From Flavobacterium sp. (GTDB taxonomy: Bacteria; Bacteroidota; Bacteroidia; Flavobacteriales; Flavobacteriaceae), in the NCBI RefSeq assembly GCF_035195345.1, contig NZ_CP136574.1:806001-870000 (forward strand): a stretch of 64,000 nt of DNA, given 5' to 3'. The position numbers and the translations under genes were made by a program. The notes beneath the pieces were generated by a model. It was not told where the DNA came from. It worked only from the letters and a program-made list of their open reading frames with translations, and did no database searches. Below are positions 50,226 to 58,338 of the stretch, piece after piece. Numbering within the stretch: the first letter of the stretch is position 1; each line of letters begins with the position of its first letter.

Positions 50226-50264
50226 AAAAGTTATTCTGAAAATTTGATTTTCAGAATAACTTTT
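50226..50264 (+). terminator. Terminator after the metalloprotease gene
   Basis: AAAAGTTATTCTGAAAA (50226-50242) and TTTTCAGAATAACTTTT (50248-50264) form a perfect 17-bp stem with a five-base loop. Confidence 0.8.
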
Positions 50265-50460
50265 AATATCTAAATATATGATTTAGTATTTATATAAATT
50301 CAGTAGAAAGATAAAAAAATATTTTAGAAATCAAGTTTATTTAAATATTTAAAATGCTTTAAAAAATCATTATTTTATAGGTTAATATGATTAAAAATCA
50401 TTTTAACTAATATTCAAAATCGGGATTTTTAATTTTACTATATTTGCCAAAAATTAAACG

Positions 50461-50601
50461 ATGTATAAAATAATTGCCAAACTTAACAAAGCTCTTTTAC
50501 CTAGTTTTACCAAACAACGTTTAGATCCTATCAAAGCTAAAAAATGGCAAAAAGCAATTATTGCTTATCGGTATTGGGTAACCATAAAATCATTAGATTA
50601 A
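50461..50601 (+). CDS. 46-residue conserved flavobacterial protein
   Basis: A very short but convincing gene: MYKIIAKLNKALLPSFTKQR at the start, ending WVTIKSLD. It is basic and helical. I recall near-identical small proteins in many Flavobacteriaceae, sometimes automatically labelled SsrA-binding protein, which this is not (the real smpB is at 52229). A TATATTTG box (50440-50447) lies 13 bases upstream of the ATG without a good -33 element. Function unknown. Confidence 0.7.
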   Translation: MYKIIAKLNKALLPSFTKQRLDPIKAKKWQKAIIAYRYWVTIKSLD

Positions 50602-50617
50602 TCAATATACGTTTTAT

Positions 50618-50943
50618 TCATATATTATTTTCCGCCTTGGGGTTTAGTATATACTTTTTTTCTGCTGTTTTATAAATGCCAGTCTCGTTTAAATCTTCTT
50701 TTTATTCTGCTGCCGATTTATTAACTATAACTTTAGCTTTAGTTTCTTTACCTTTTTTTTGTATCTTTTTTAGTGGATGCCTCTTTTTTTTTTAGCTGCG
50801 TCTAATTTCTTTTGAAATTCTTTCTTGTTCTTTACAACTTGTTCTTTGGTAACTTTTTTACCATCTTTAATTACTTTTGTTTCTTGCGCTAAAGCACCTA
50901 TTGAAAACAAAAATAACAAACCTAAAAGAGCTATTTTTCTCAT
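50618..50943 (-). pseudogene. Exported Lys-rich protein gene with apparent homopolymer frameshifts
   Basis: From ATG 50943 (MRKIALLGLLFLFSIGALAQ, a signal peptide) the intact frame yields only 57 residues, ending KKKRGIH. Removing one A from the A10 run at 50784-50793 continues KEASTKKDTKK, and removing one from the A8 run at 50753-50760 continues GKETKAKVIVNKSAAE, then one stop, then LNETGIYKTAEKKYILNPKA. The Lys-rich, low-complexity composition resembles small exported flavobacterial proteins of about 100 residues. Either decayed, phase-variable or a sequencing artefact. Confidence 0.5.
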
Positions 50944-50962
50944 ATGATTTAAAAAATTAAGA

Positions 50963-51244
50963 TTAAACAATTTTATGAATTCTATTTACTGGAATTACAA
51001 CACCTTGTTTTAAAATTACTCGGTTATCTGTTACTCCCCAAATTGTAGTTTCTACCATTTTTTTTGACTTATCGTCTTCAAAGTAAATTTTAATTTTAAC
51101 ATGCTCTAAATTACCTAATGAAAGCGCGCGATCTAATTCGTTTTTACGAGAAGATATTTCATCATTATCTTCTAACACATCCGACTTTGGGAAATTTAAT
51201 AATGCTATTATTTCTTTGTCTATTAATTCAAATGTAGTACTCAT
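50963..51244 (-). CDS. Conserved hypothetical protein
   Basis: A 93-residue soluble protein: an acidic helical N-terminal half (DVLEDNDEISSRKNELDRAL) and a beta-rich C-terminal half (VKIKIYFEDDKSKKMVETTI, WGVTDNRVILKQGVVIPVNR), resembling a small RNA- or nucleic-acid-independent SH3-like barrel. I recall close relatives in flavobacteria without a name. Oriented with the Lys-rich gene, 19 bases upstream of it. Confidence 0.7.
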   Translation of the reverse strand: MSTTFELIDKEIIALLNFPKSDVLEDNDEISSRKNELDRALSLGNLEHVKIKIYFEDDKSKKMVETTIWGVTDNRVILKQGVVIPVNRIHKIV

Positions 51245-51357
51245 GGTTTTAGTAGTTTAATTAGGGTTTTTAAAGTTAAAAAAAAAAGTATATAAAAGTA
51301 GTTTTTTTACTTTTTAATTTTGAAGTCTAAAGTCGTTTAAAATTTACCTGAAATTAA

Positions 51358-51391
51358 AGTAAAAAAAGAGACCGCTTTTGACGATCTCTTT
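51358..51391 (-). terminator. Terminator after the OmpW-like gene
   Basis: On the minus strand AAAGAGATCG and CGGTCTCTTT pair with one G-T type mismatch and are followed by a T run; located 25 bases after the stop. Confidence 0.75.
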
Positions 51392-51415
51392 TAACTGATT
51401 TTTTTTAAATACGTA

Positions 51416-52090
51416 TTAAAACTTCATACCAACACCTACTCCTACTAACCAAGGATTGACATCTACTTCCGCTGGGATGATTAATCCTGGTGCTAAATTT
51501 GAAGCATCAACACTAACATCGGTACTTAAAAATAAACGTTTAACATCTAAGTTGATAAAAAATGTTTCATCTAGCATTAAATCGAACCCCAATTGTGCTG
51601 CATAACCTAAAGCATTATCATATGATACATCAGCAACATCTCCCGATTTAACATTGTAAAATAATGTATAATTTACACCCGCTCCAATGTATGGCTTGAA
51701 AACTTTTTTGTCTGAAGTATAAAAATGATATTGCGCTGTTAATGTTGGAGGCAATAACCAAACACTGCCTAAATTTACATCGCCAGCTGCTGTATTAATT
51801 GCTTGAACATCATGTTTTGCCGTACCTAATATTAACTCAGCTGCAAAATTTTCTGTAAAAAAATAAGTAAAGTCTAATTCAGGAATTAAAGCATTTGAAA
51901 TAGCAACATCACCACCAATAATACCAATTGAAGCACTTTCATCTGGAGCAACTCCAACCGCTCTTAATCTAACTTGCCATCTTTTAAATTCATTTGATTT
52001 CGATTCTTCTTTTGTTTCGTTATCTTGTGCGTTTACAAAATTTACTGTCATTAAAGACATCGCCATTAAAGCAAAAACTATTTTTCTCAT
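51416..52090 (-). CDS. OmpW-family outer-membrane protein
   Basis: A 224-residue outer-membrane protein. Signal peptide to about residue 21 (NFVNAQ). The mature part is an eight-stranded barrel: KRWQVRLRAVGVAPDESASI, ALIPELDFTYFFTENFAAEL, LLPPTLTAQYHFYTSDKKVF, YIGAGVNYTLFYNV and a final VNPWLVGVGVGMKF with terminal Phe. OmpW-like proteins allow diffusion of small hydrophobic compounds. Single gene with its own terminator. Confidence 0.9.
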   Translation of the reverse strand: MRKIVFALMAMSLMTVNFVNAQDNETKEESKSNEFKRWQVRLRAVGVAPDESASIGIIGGDVAISNALIPELDFTYFFTENFAAELILGTAKHDVQAINTAAGDVNLGSVWLLPPTLTAQYHFYTSDKKVFKPYIGAGVNYTLFYNVKSGDVADVSYDNALGYAAQLGFDLMLDETFFINLDVKRLFLSTDVSVDASNLAPGLIIPAEVDVNPWLVGVGVGMKF

Positions 52091-52213
52091 TTTGTTAAGT
52101 TTTAAAATTATAAGTCAAAGATATTTAGTAGAAAAACGCTAAAAACTGATATAAATCATAGATTAAAAAAATTTTATCTGTAATTATCTTTTTAAAATAC
52201 TACAATTTTAATT

Positions 52214-52221
52214 TACATTTG
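52214..52221 (+). promoter_or_regulatory. -7 box of a possibly leaderless smpB transcript
   Basis: TACATTTG matches TAnnTTTG and ends only 7 bases before the smpB ATG, so transcription would begin at or just before the start codon. No TTG is found at the right distance upstream. Confidence 0.4.
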
Positions 52222-52228
52222 TAGCCTT

Positions 52229-52681
52229 ATGCTAAAGACCGTAAATATCCTTAATAAAAGAGCTAAATTCGATTACGAAATTTTAGACAAATACACTGCT
52301 GGAATTGTCCTAACTGGAACCGAAATTAAATCAATCCGTTTAGGAAAAGCTTCTATTACAGAAAGTTTTTGTGAATTTAATGAAGGGGAACTTTTTGTAA
52401 TTAATTCTAATATTGAAGAATATTTATATGGAACGCATTATAACCATAAAACAAAAAGTGAACGTAAATTATTATTAAACAAAAAAGAACTAAAGAAACT
52501 TTTTAAAGATTCTGACAACAAAGGATTAACCATAGTACCACTTCGATTATTTACCAACGAAAAAGGATTAGCAAAACTAGATATAGCATTGTGTCGTGGT
52601 AAAAAGAATTATGATAAACGTGAATCGTTAAAAGAACAAGACACAAAACGTGATTTAGACCGAATTAAAAAAAGCTTCTAA
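52229..52681 (+). CDS. smpB: SsrA-binding protein SmpB
   Basis: A 150-residue tmRNA partner of trans-translation. Diagnostic segments: NILNKRAKFDYEILDKYTAG, TGTEIKSIRLGKASITESFC, YLYGTHYNHKTKSERKLLLN, VPLRLFTNEKGLAKLDIALC and the basic tail KKNYDKRESLKEQDTKRDLD. Full length. The XRE regulator gene follows after 10 bases in the same direction. The tmRNA gene itself is not in the window. Confidence 0.97.
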   Translation: MLKTVNILNKRAKFDYEILDKYTAGIVLTGTEIKSIRLGKASITESFCEFNEGELFVINSNIEEYLYGTHYNHKTKSERKLLLNKKELKKLFKDSDNKGLTIVPLRLFTNEKGLAKLDIALCRGKKNYDKRESLKEQDTKRDLDRIKKSF

Positions 52682-52691
52682 TCGTATCACA

Positions 52692-53054
52692 ATGAAAGAA
52701 ATTCTAAAACAAGCTCGCATTGATAAAGGATTTTCCACAAGAAAGTTAGCCGAACTTACAAAAATTGATCAAGCCTTAATTAGTAAGTTTGAAAACGGTT
52801 TTAGAATTCCAACCAAAAAACAAATTCAAACGCTTGCCCAAATTTTAGAAATCGATTTAAAACCATTATTGGTCTCTTGGTACAAAGTGAAATTAGACCA
52901 AAATTTCGATCTAAATACGTTTGCCATTCAAGCCATTACTGAAATTCTTCAACAAAAAGGCATTGAAGTTGGGAATTCATCCAAAGAAAAAGAAATTACT
53001 TCCATCTTAGATGAATTGGAAGTTTTAAAACAAAAATTAACGAATCTTCGCTAA
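52692..53054 (+). CDS. XRE-family DNA-binding protein
   Basis: A 120-residue regulator with an N-terminal Cro/CI-type HTH (ARIDKGFSTRKLAELTKIDQ, then ALISKFENGFRIPTKKQIQT) and a C-terminal helical part with a leucine-zipper-like end. In flavobacteria similar genes often precede or follow smpB or restriction genes, but here no target is visible. It ends one base before the convergent pcm gene. Confidence 0.85.
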   Translation: MKEILKQARIDKGFSTRKLAELTKIDQALISKFENGFRIPTKKQIQTLAQILEIDLKPLLVSWYKVKLDQNFDLNTFAIQAITEILQQKGIEVGNSSKEKEITSILDELEVLKQKLTNLR

Positions 53055-53747
53055 TTAATTTTTATTTTCTAAAAGAGGTACAAAACGGAAATCACCAAAT
53101 TCATGCTTTTCAAACTGTGTCTCGTTTTTACGAATCAACAACGTCATAATTTGATCTTTTTCTCCTACCGGAATTACTAACCTTCCTCCTATTTTTAATT
53201 GTGCCATCAATGGTTGTGGAATAAATGGAGCTCCAGCTGTCACAATGATACCATCAAAAGGAGCCTCCTCGGCAAAACCTTTGTAACCATCGCCAAATAT
53301 TAATTTTTTCGGACGAATACTCAATTTTGGCAACAAAAGTGAGGTCTTTTTAAACAATTGATTTTGTCGTTCAATGGAATAGACAATTGCTCCCAATTTA
53401 CACAAAACTGCCGTTTGATAACCACTTCCAGTTCCAATTTCTAGAATTTTATGCTCTTTTTTAATTTCTAATAATTGAGATTGAAAAGCTACAGTGTAGG
53501 GTTGTGAAATAGTTTGATCAGCACCTATAGGAAATGCTTTATCTTGATAAGCAAAATCTTCAAAACTCGAATCTAAAAATAAATGACGTGGAATTTTACT
53601 AATAGCTGCCAATACATTCTTATCGGTAATTCCTTTTTCTTCCAACTGCTTTACAAGCTGATTTCTAAGTCCTTGATGTTTATTAGTATCTTTCAATTTG
53701 GGTAATAATTTATTTCGTAAAAATAGCTTGAAAAATCTAAATATCAA
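53055..53747 (-). CDS. pcm: Protein-L-isoaspartate O-methyltransferase
   Basis: A repair enzyme methylating L-isoaspartyl residues. Landmarks: DKAFPIGADQTISQPYTVAF, motif I KILEIGTGSGYQTAVLCKLG, and APFDGIIVTAGAPFIPQPLM. From ATG 53747 it has 230 residues; homologues usually start near KDTNKHQGLRNQLV, which would correspond to the TTG at 53696 and give 213 residues. The basic hydrophobic 17-residue extension makes the TTG start quite possible. Confidence 0.93.
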   Translation of the reverse strand: MIFRFFKLFLRNKLLPKLKDTNKHQGLRNQLVKQLEEKGITDKNVLAAISKIPRHLFLDSSFEDFAYQDKAFPIGADQTISQPYTVAFQSQLLEIKKEHKILEIGTGSGYQTAVLCKLGAIVYSIERQNQLFKKTSLLLPKLSIRPKKLIFGDGYKGFAEEAPFDGIIVTAGAPFIPQPLMAQLKIGGRLVIPVGEKDQIMTLLIRKNETQFEKHEFGDFRFVPLLENKN

Positions 53748-53795
53748 ATGTAAAATTTCTGAAACTTTTATTCCGAAGTTTTGAAACTTAAACTT

Positions 53796-53824
53796 TTGAA
53801 CTTTAAACTAAAATTGTACTTTTG
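53796..53824 (+). promoter_or_regulatory. Promoter of the Gfo/Idh/MocA oxidoreductase gene
   Basis: TTG (53796-53798), 18 bases, TACTTTTG (53817-53824). The -7 box covers the upstream in-frame start-like codon at 53822, which decides the start at ATG 53840 and a leader of about 10 bases. Confidence 0.65.
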
Positions 53825-53839
53825 ATAAAATTTAATCTT

Positions 53840-54805
53840 ATGCTAAGAGTAGGCGTTTTAGGTGCGGGTCACCTTGGAAAAATACATTTACGATTATTAA
53901 AACAATCAGAAAAATATGAATTAGTAGGCTTTTACGATGCTTTTGATGAAAATGCAAACAAAGTAGCTGCCGAATTTGGTTACAAAAAATTTGATTCCAT
54001 TGCTGCGTTAATTGATGCGGTTGATGTTGTTGATATTGTAACTCCTACATTACAACATTTTGAATGTGCTAAACAAGTTATTGAAGCTGGTAAACACATT
54101 TTTATTGAAAAACCAATCTCAAATACAGTTGAAGAAGCCGAAGAAATTATCGCTTTAGCTAAAAAACACAATGTTAAAGGTCAGGTTGGACATGTAGAAC
54201 GTTTTAATCCTGCGTTTACCGCTGTGAAAGATAAAATCAAGAATCCAATGTTTATTGAAACGCATCGTTTGGCTGAATTTAATCCACGTGGTACTGATGT
54301 TCCTGTGGTTTTAGATTTGATGATTCACGATATTGATGCGATTTTAAGCGTAGTAAAATCAAAAGTAAAATCTATTAACGCTAGTAGTGTTGCGGTGATT
54401 TCAGATTCTCCAGACATTACCAATGCACGAATTGAATTTGAAAACGGTTGCGTAGCCAATATTACTTCGAGTCGTATCTCCATGAAAAACATGCGCAAAT
54501 CGCGTTTCTTCCAAAAAGACGCCTACATTGCTGTTGACTATTTAGACAAAGTGTGTGAAATTGTTCGCATGCAAGATGCTCCAGAAGTACCTGGCGATTT
54601 TGATATGATTTTACAAAATGCCGAAGGCGTAAAAAAACAAATCTATTTTGACAATCCAAATGTACAAGCTAATAATGCGATTTTGGACGAATTAGAAACA
54701 TTTGCAGATGCCATCAATAACGACACCACACCCATCGTAACATTAGAAGACGGAACCGAAGCATTACGTGTGGCGTATCAGATTATTGATTGTATGAATA
54801 AGTAA
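53840..54805 (+). CDS. Gfo/Idh/MocA-family oxidoreductase
   Basis: A 321-residue NAD(P)-dependent dehydrogenase from ATG 53840. Rossmann motif VGVLGAGHLGKIHLRLLKQS, EKPISNTVEEAEEIIALAKK (the EKP signature), and QVGHVERFNPAF then DLMIHDIDAILSV in the substrate domain. The sugar or imino substrate cannot be read from sequence. It is followed 32 bases later by a 3-hydroxyacyl-CoA dehydrogenase gene, probably in one operon. Confidence 0.9.
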   Translation: MLRVGVLGAGHLGKIHLRLLKQSEKYELVGFYDAFDENANKVAAEFGYKKFDSIAALIDAVDVVDIVTPTLQHFECAKQVIEAGKHIFIEKPISNTVEEAEEIIALAKKHNVKGQVGHVERFNPAFTAVKDKIKNPMFIETHRLAEFNPRGTDVPVVLDLMIHDIDAILSVVKSKVKSINASSVAVISDSPDITNARIEFENGCVANITSSRISMKNMRKSRFFQKDAYIAVDYLDKVCEIVRMQDAPEVPGDFDMILQNAEGVKKQIYFDNPNVQANNAILDELETFADAINNDTTPIVTLEDGTEALRVAYQIIDCMNK

Positions 54806-54837
54806 TAAATAATAAACTAAAAATCCTAAAATAAAAA

Positions 54838-55728
54838 ATGAACACAATAGCTGTAATTGGTGCAGGAACTATGGGCAACGGAATTGCACATACTTTTGCA
54901 CAAAGCGGATTTACCGTAAAATTAATTGATATTTCAGACAAATCATTAGAAAAAGGAATGGCAACTATAGCTGCTAACCTTGACAGAATGGTTTCAAAAG
55001 GAACTATTACGGAAGATGACAAAATCAAAACCATCGGAAATATTATTACGTACACTGACATCAAAGACGGTGTGGTAGGTTGTGATTTAGTAGTGGAAGC
55101 GGCTACCGAAAACGTTACTTTAAAAATGAACATCTTCAAACAATTGAGCGATGTTTGTAACCATAACGTAATTTTAGCTTCTAACACTTCTTCAATTTCT
55201 ATCACTCAAATTGGAGCACAAGTTGTTCATCCAGAAAGAGTTATCGGAATGCACTTTATGAATCCGGTGCCAATTATGAAATTGGTTGAAATTATCCGTG
55301 GATATTCTACTTCGGATGAAGTGACTAAAATCATCATGGATTTATCAGTTAAATTAGGAAAAACACCTACTGAAGTAAACGATTATCCAGGTTTTGTAGC
55401 CAACAGAATCTTAATGCCTATGATTAACGAATCAATCGAGACATTATATAACGGAGTTGCTGGTGTACAAGAAATTGATACCGTGATGAAATTAGGAATG
55501 GCGCACCCAATGGGACCATTACAATTAGCAGACTTCATCGGATTAGACGTTTGTTTGTCTATCTTAAACGTAATGTACGACGGATTCAAAAATCCAAAAT
55601 ACGCACCTTGTCCATTATTAGTAAACATGGTAATGGCTGGAAAATTAGGTGTAAAATCGGGTGAAGGATTTTATGATTATTCTGAAAGCAAAAAAGCAGA
55701 GAAAATTGCAAAACAATTTTCAAAGTAA
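54838..55728 (+). CDS. 3-hydroxybutyryl-CoA dehydrogenase
   Basis: A 296-residue NAD(P)-linked dehydrogenase: IAVIGAGTMGNGIAHTFAQS (nucleotide binding), LASNTSSISITQIGAQVVHP then ERVIGMHFMNPVPIMKLVEI with catalytic Ser, His and Asn positions of the HBD/FadB family, and the C-terminal GMAHPMGPLQLADFIGLDVC. Acts on short-chain 3-hydroxyacyl-CoA in fatty-acid or butyrate-type metabolism. Confidence 0.94.
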   Translation: MNTIAVIGAGTMGNGIAHTFAQSGFTVKLIDISDKSLEKGMATIAANLDRMVSKGTITEDDKIKTIGNIITYTDIKDGVVGCDLVVEAATENVTLKMNIFKQLSDVCNHNVILASNTSSISITQIGAQVVHPERVIGMHFMNPVPIMKLVEIIRGYSTSDEVTKIIMDLSVKLGKTPTEVNDYPGFVANRILMPMINESIETLYNGVAGVQEIDTVMKLGMAHPMGPLQLADFIGLDVCLSILNVMYDGFKNPKYAPCPLLVNMVMAGKLGVKSGEGFYDYSESKKAEKIAKQFSK

Positions 55729-55793
55729 AAAGTCACAGTTTTCAGTCGCATTTACATCTGAATACTGCGACTGAGACTGATAACTAAATAAAA

Positions 55794-57014
55794 ATGGCTA
55801 AAATAAAACCTTTCAAAGCAGTTCGTCCGGCAGCGGATAAAGTTGCCTTAGTTACTTGCAGAACGTATGACGATTACAGTTCGGCTGAGCTTGCTGCTTG
55901 GTTGGATTTTAATCCGTATTCGTTTTTGCATGTGATTCATCCTGCTTATGCCAATGCGCAAAAAGTGTCTTTGGAAAAGCGTTTTAAAGCCGTTGCAAAC
56001 AAATATCAAGATTTTAAACACGACCAAATTCTGATTGAAGAAGAACATCCTGTTTTTTATCTGTACGAAATTCAGTCAAAAGGACAAACTTTTACTGGAA
56101 TTATTGCTGGAACTTCGGTGAAAGATTACCAAGATAACGTCATCAAAAAACACGAAGACACCTTGCAATATCGGGTGGAATTATTCAAAGATTATTTACA
56201 TCAAACGAATTTTAACACCGAACCCGTTTTAATCACTTATCCTGATAGTGTGGAGATTAATACGTTTATTGCGTTGCGAAAAAAGAGTAAACCTGTTTAC
56301 GAATATTCAACTACCAATAAAGAAAAACACACGCTTTGGAAAATTGATACACAATCGGAAATCGATTGGCTACAAGAACATTTTGAAGGAATTCCAAATT
56401 TATATATTGCAGACGGGCATCATCGCTCGGCTTCAGCGGAATTGTTATACGAACAAGACAAGCATTTAGGCAATGAAAACTTGAATTATTTCATGAGTTT
56501 TTTAATTGCCGAAAGTAATGTCAAAATTTACGAATTCAACCGATTAATTCGCGATTTGAATGGTTTGAGTAAAGATGATTTTATCAAAAAATTATCCGAA
56601 AACTTTATCATTAAAGCGAAAGACCAAGAAATATGGAAACCCCAAAACAAGTTTGAATTTGGCATGTATTTAGATGGTAGTTTTTATGCCCTTTTTTACA
56701 AACATGAAAACCACAATAAATCTTCGATTCTAGATAGTTTGGACGCTCAAATTTTATACAACAAAGTATTATTTCCAATATTAGGCATCGAAGATTTACG
56801 TAACGACGAACGAATTGATTACATTCCTGGAAAGCAATCCATTTCGGTAATAAAAGATCTAATCGATGAAGGCGAATTTGAAGTAGGCTTCATGCTCTAC
56901 CCCTCTGATATCAATGAAATAAAAGCGTTAGCCGATAATAATTTAATCATGCCGCCAAAATCAACATACATTGAACCGAAGTTTAGAAGTGGTTTGGTGG
57001 TGTATGAGCTTTAA
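55794..57014 (+). CDS. DUF1015 protein
   Basis: A 406-residue soluble protein matching DUF1015: KPFKAVRPAADKVALVTCRT at the start, FYLYEIQSKGQTFTGIIAGT, and the invariant IADGHHRSASAELL. Biochemical role not established; often linked with serine or PLP metabolism genes. In this window the PLP-homeostasis gene yggS comes next but one, with a small AT-rich gene inserted between. Confidence 0.9.
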   Translation: MAKIKPFKAVRPAADKVALVTCRTYDDYSSAELAAWLDFNPYSFLHVIHPAYANAQKVSLEKRFKAVANKYQDFKHDQILIEEEHPVFYLYEIQSKGQTFTGIIAGTSVKDYQDNVIKKHEDTLQYRVELFKDYLHQTNFNTEPVLITYPDSVEINTFIALRKKSKPVYEYSTTNKEKHTLWKIDTQSEIDWLQEHFEGIPNLYIADGHHRSASAELLYEQDKHLGNENLNYFMSFLIAESNVKIYEFNRLIRDLNGLSKDDFIKKLSENFIIKAKDQEIWKPQNKFEFGMYLDGSFYALFYKHENHNKSSILDSLDAQILYNKVLFPILGIEDLRNDERIDYIPGKQSISVIKDLIDEGEFEVGFMLYPSDINEIKALADNNLIMPPKSTYIEPKFRSGLVVYEL

Positions 57015-57101
57015 TAGAGTTTGGAGATGGAAGTTGGGAGTAAAAGAAAATAAAAACATTTTTTTAGTTCTGAACTAGTTTCAGAATGTATTTTACATTT
57101 T

Positions 57102-57626
57102 ATGAAAATATTTGAAACAGAAAGTAGAAAATTCAATTTAAGATTTTGGAATAAATTCAAATTATTTATTTTAACATTAATTATTGTTTTTATAGTACTT
57201 TTTATTGAAAAAATAAATGTAAATAGTTACTTTTTAATTATTCTAACATTATATCTAATTTTTACTATTTTTTACTCAATAATCTATTCGAAAAATGAAA
57301 TTTACAAAATATGCTTTGATGAAAATAAATTAACTTTTTTCGGGAAAAAATATAATACCATTTGGCAAGAAGATTTTTTAATTTCAGAATCAGACATTAA
57401 ATTGAAGGTCATTTCTAGTAGAAGATATTGTGATAAGGTTTATTATTTAAATATACAAAATAGAAAGTCAGAATATTTGATTAACTATGAAAACAATTGG
57501 AAACAAATTGAAGTTTTAAATATTTTCAAAACTTACAAAGAATTAAAGAATGAAAAAATAATAATTGATGAACATCTAATTTTAAATTCATTAATAGATC
57601 AAATAAAAAAATGTCAATCTCAATAA
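57102..57626 (+). CDS. Two-span membrane protein of unknown function
   Basis: A 174-residue protein with two adjacent membrane spans (about residues 20-37 and 44-62: LFILTLIIVFIVLFIE, YFLIILTLYLIFTIFY) and a cytosolic domain of about 100 residues resembling small PH-like or YcxB-type membrane proteins (YKICFDENKLTFFGKKYNTI). Noticeably more AT-rich than both neighbours and overlapping yggS by 16 bases, so it looks like a later insertion. Function unknown. Confidence 0.65.
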   Translation: MKIFETESRKFNLRFWNKFKLFILTLIIVFIVLFIEKINVNSYFLIILTLYLIFTIFYSIIYSKNEIYKICFDENKLTFFGKKYNTIWQEDFLISESDIKLKVISSRRYCDKVYYLNIQNRKSEYLINYENNWKQIEVLNIFKTYKELKNEKIIIDEHLILNSLIDQIKKCQSQ

Positions 57627-58276
57627 ACCTCAATACCATAAAATCCCAAATTCCAGCACGTGTTACATTGGTAGCGGTTTCAAAAACCAAACCTGTGGCT
57701 GATTTAATGGAAGCTTACGATGCTGGGCAACGTATTTTTGGAGAAAACAAAATCCAAGAAATGACCGATAAATGGGAAGTCATGCCAAAAGACATTGAAT
57801 GGCACATGATTGGTCACGTGCAAACCAACAAAGTAAAATTCATGGCGCCTTATGTGAGTTTGATTCATGGCGTGGATAGTTTGAAATTATTACAAGAAAT
57901 CAACAAACAAGCGACAAAAAATAATCGCGTAATTGATTGTTTATTACAAGTGTATATTGCCGAAGAAGAAAGTAAATTTGGATTAGATGAACAAGAATTG
58001 GAAGAGCTAATGAAACAAGTTCAGAATGACAAGGATAATTTTAAAAACATCAGAATCGTTGGTTTAATGGGAATGGCAACGTTCACCGAAAATAAAAACC
58101 AAATCGAAAAAGAATTCAAGCATCTAAAAACGATTTTTGATAAATACAAAACACTGAACACTGAACACTTTCAACTGAACACTCTCTCAATGGGCATGTC
58201 GGGCGATTATCAACTCGCAATTTCATGCGGAAGTACAATGGTTCGAATTGGAAGTAGTATATTTGGATCCAGATAA
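57611..58276 (+). CDS. PLP homeostasis protein, YggS/PROSC family
   Basis: A 221-residue alanine-racemase-fold PLP-binding protein. Landmarks: RVTLVAVSKTKPVADLMEAY with the PLP lysine, IFGENKIQEMTDKWEVM, IEWHMIGHVQTNKVKFMAPY, and the C-terminal LSMGMSGDYQLAISCGSTMV then RIGSSIFGSR. Binds PLP and balances vitamin B6 and amino-acid pools. A 28-bp palindrome follows 3 bases after the stop. Confidence 0.95.
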   Translation: MSISINLNTIKSQIPARVTLVAVSKTKPVADLMEAYDAGQRIFGENKIQEMTDKWEVMPKDIEWHMIGHVQTNKVKFMAPYVSLIHGVDSLKLLQEINKQATKNNRVIDCLLQVYIAEEESKFGLDEQELEELMKQVQNDKDNFKNIRIVGLMGMATFTENKNQIEKEFKHLKTIFDKYKTLNTEHFQLNTLSMGMSGDYQLAISCGSTMVRIGSSIFGSR

Positions 58277-58279
58277 TTT

Positions 58280-58307
58280 GTAAAGACGCGATTAATCGCG
58301 TCTTTAC
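58280..58307. repeat. Perfect 28-bp palindrome (REP-like)
   Basis: GTAAAGACGCGATT (58280-58293) followed by its exact reverse complement AATCGCGTCTTTAC (58294-58307), with no spacer. I recall AGACGCGATTAATCGCGTCT-type palindromes as dispersed extragenic repeats in flavobacterial genomes; only one copy is in this window. It may also help terminate yggS transcription. Confidence 0.75.
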
Positions 58308-58338
58308 TATCATACATAACCTTTTAAACTTTTAAACT

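Noticed and set aside
50461..50601. SsrA-binding protein label for the 46-residue protein
   Set aside because: The protein has none of the SmpB motifs; the genuine smpB is at 52229-52681.
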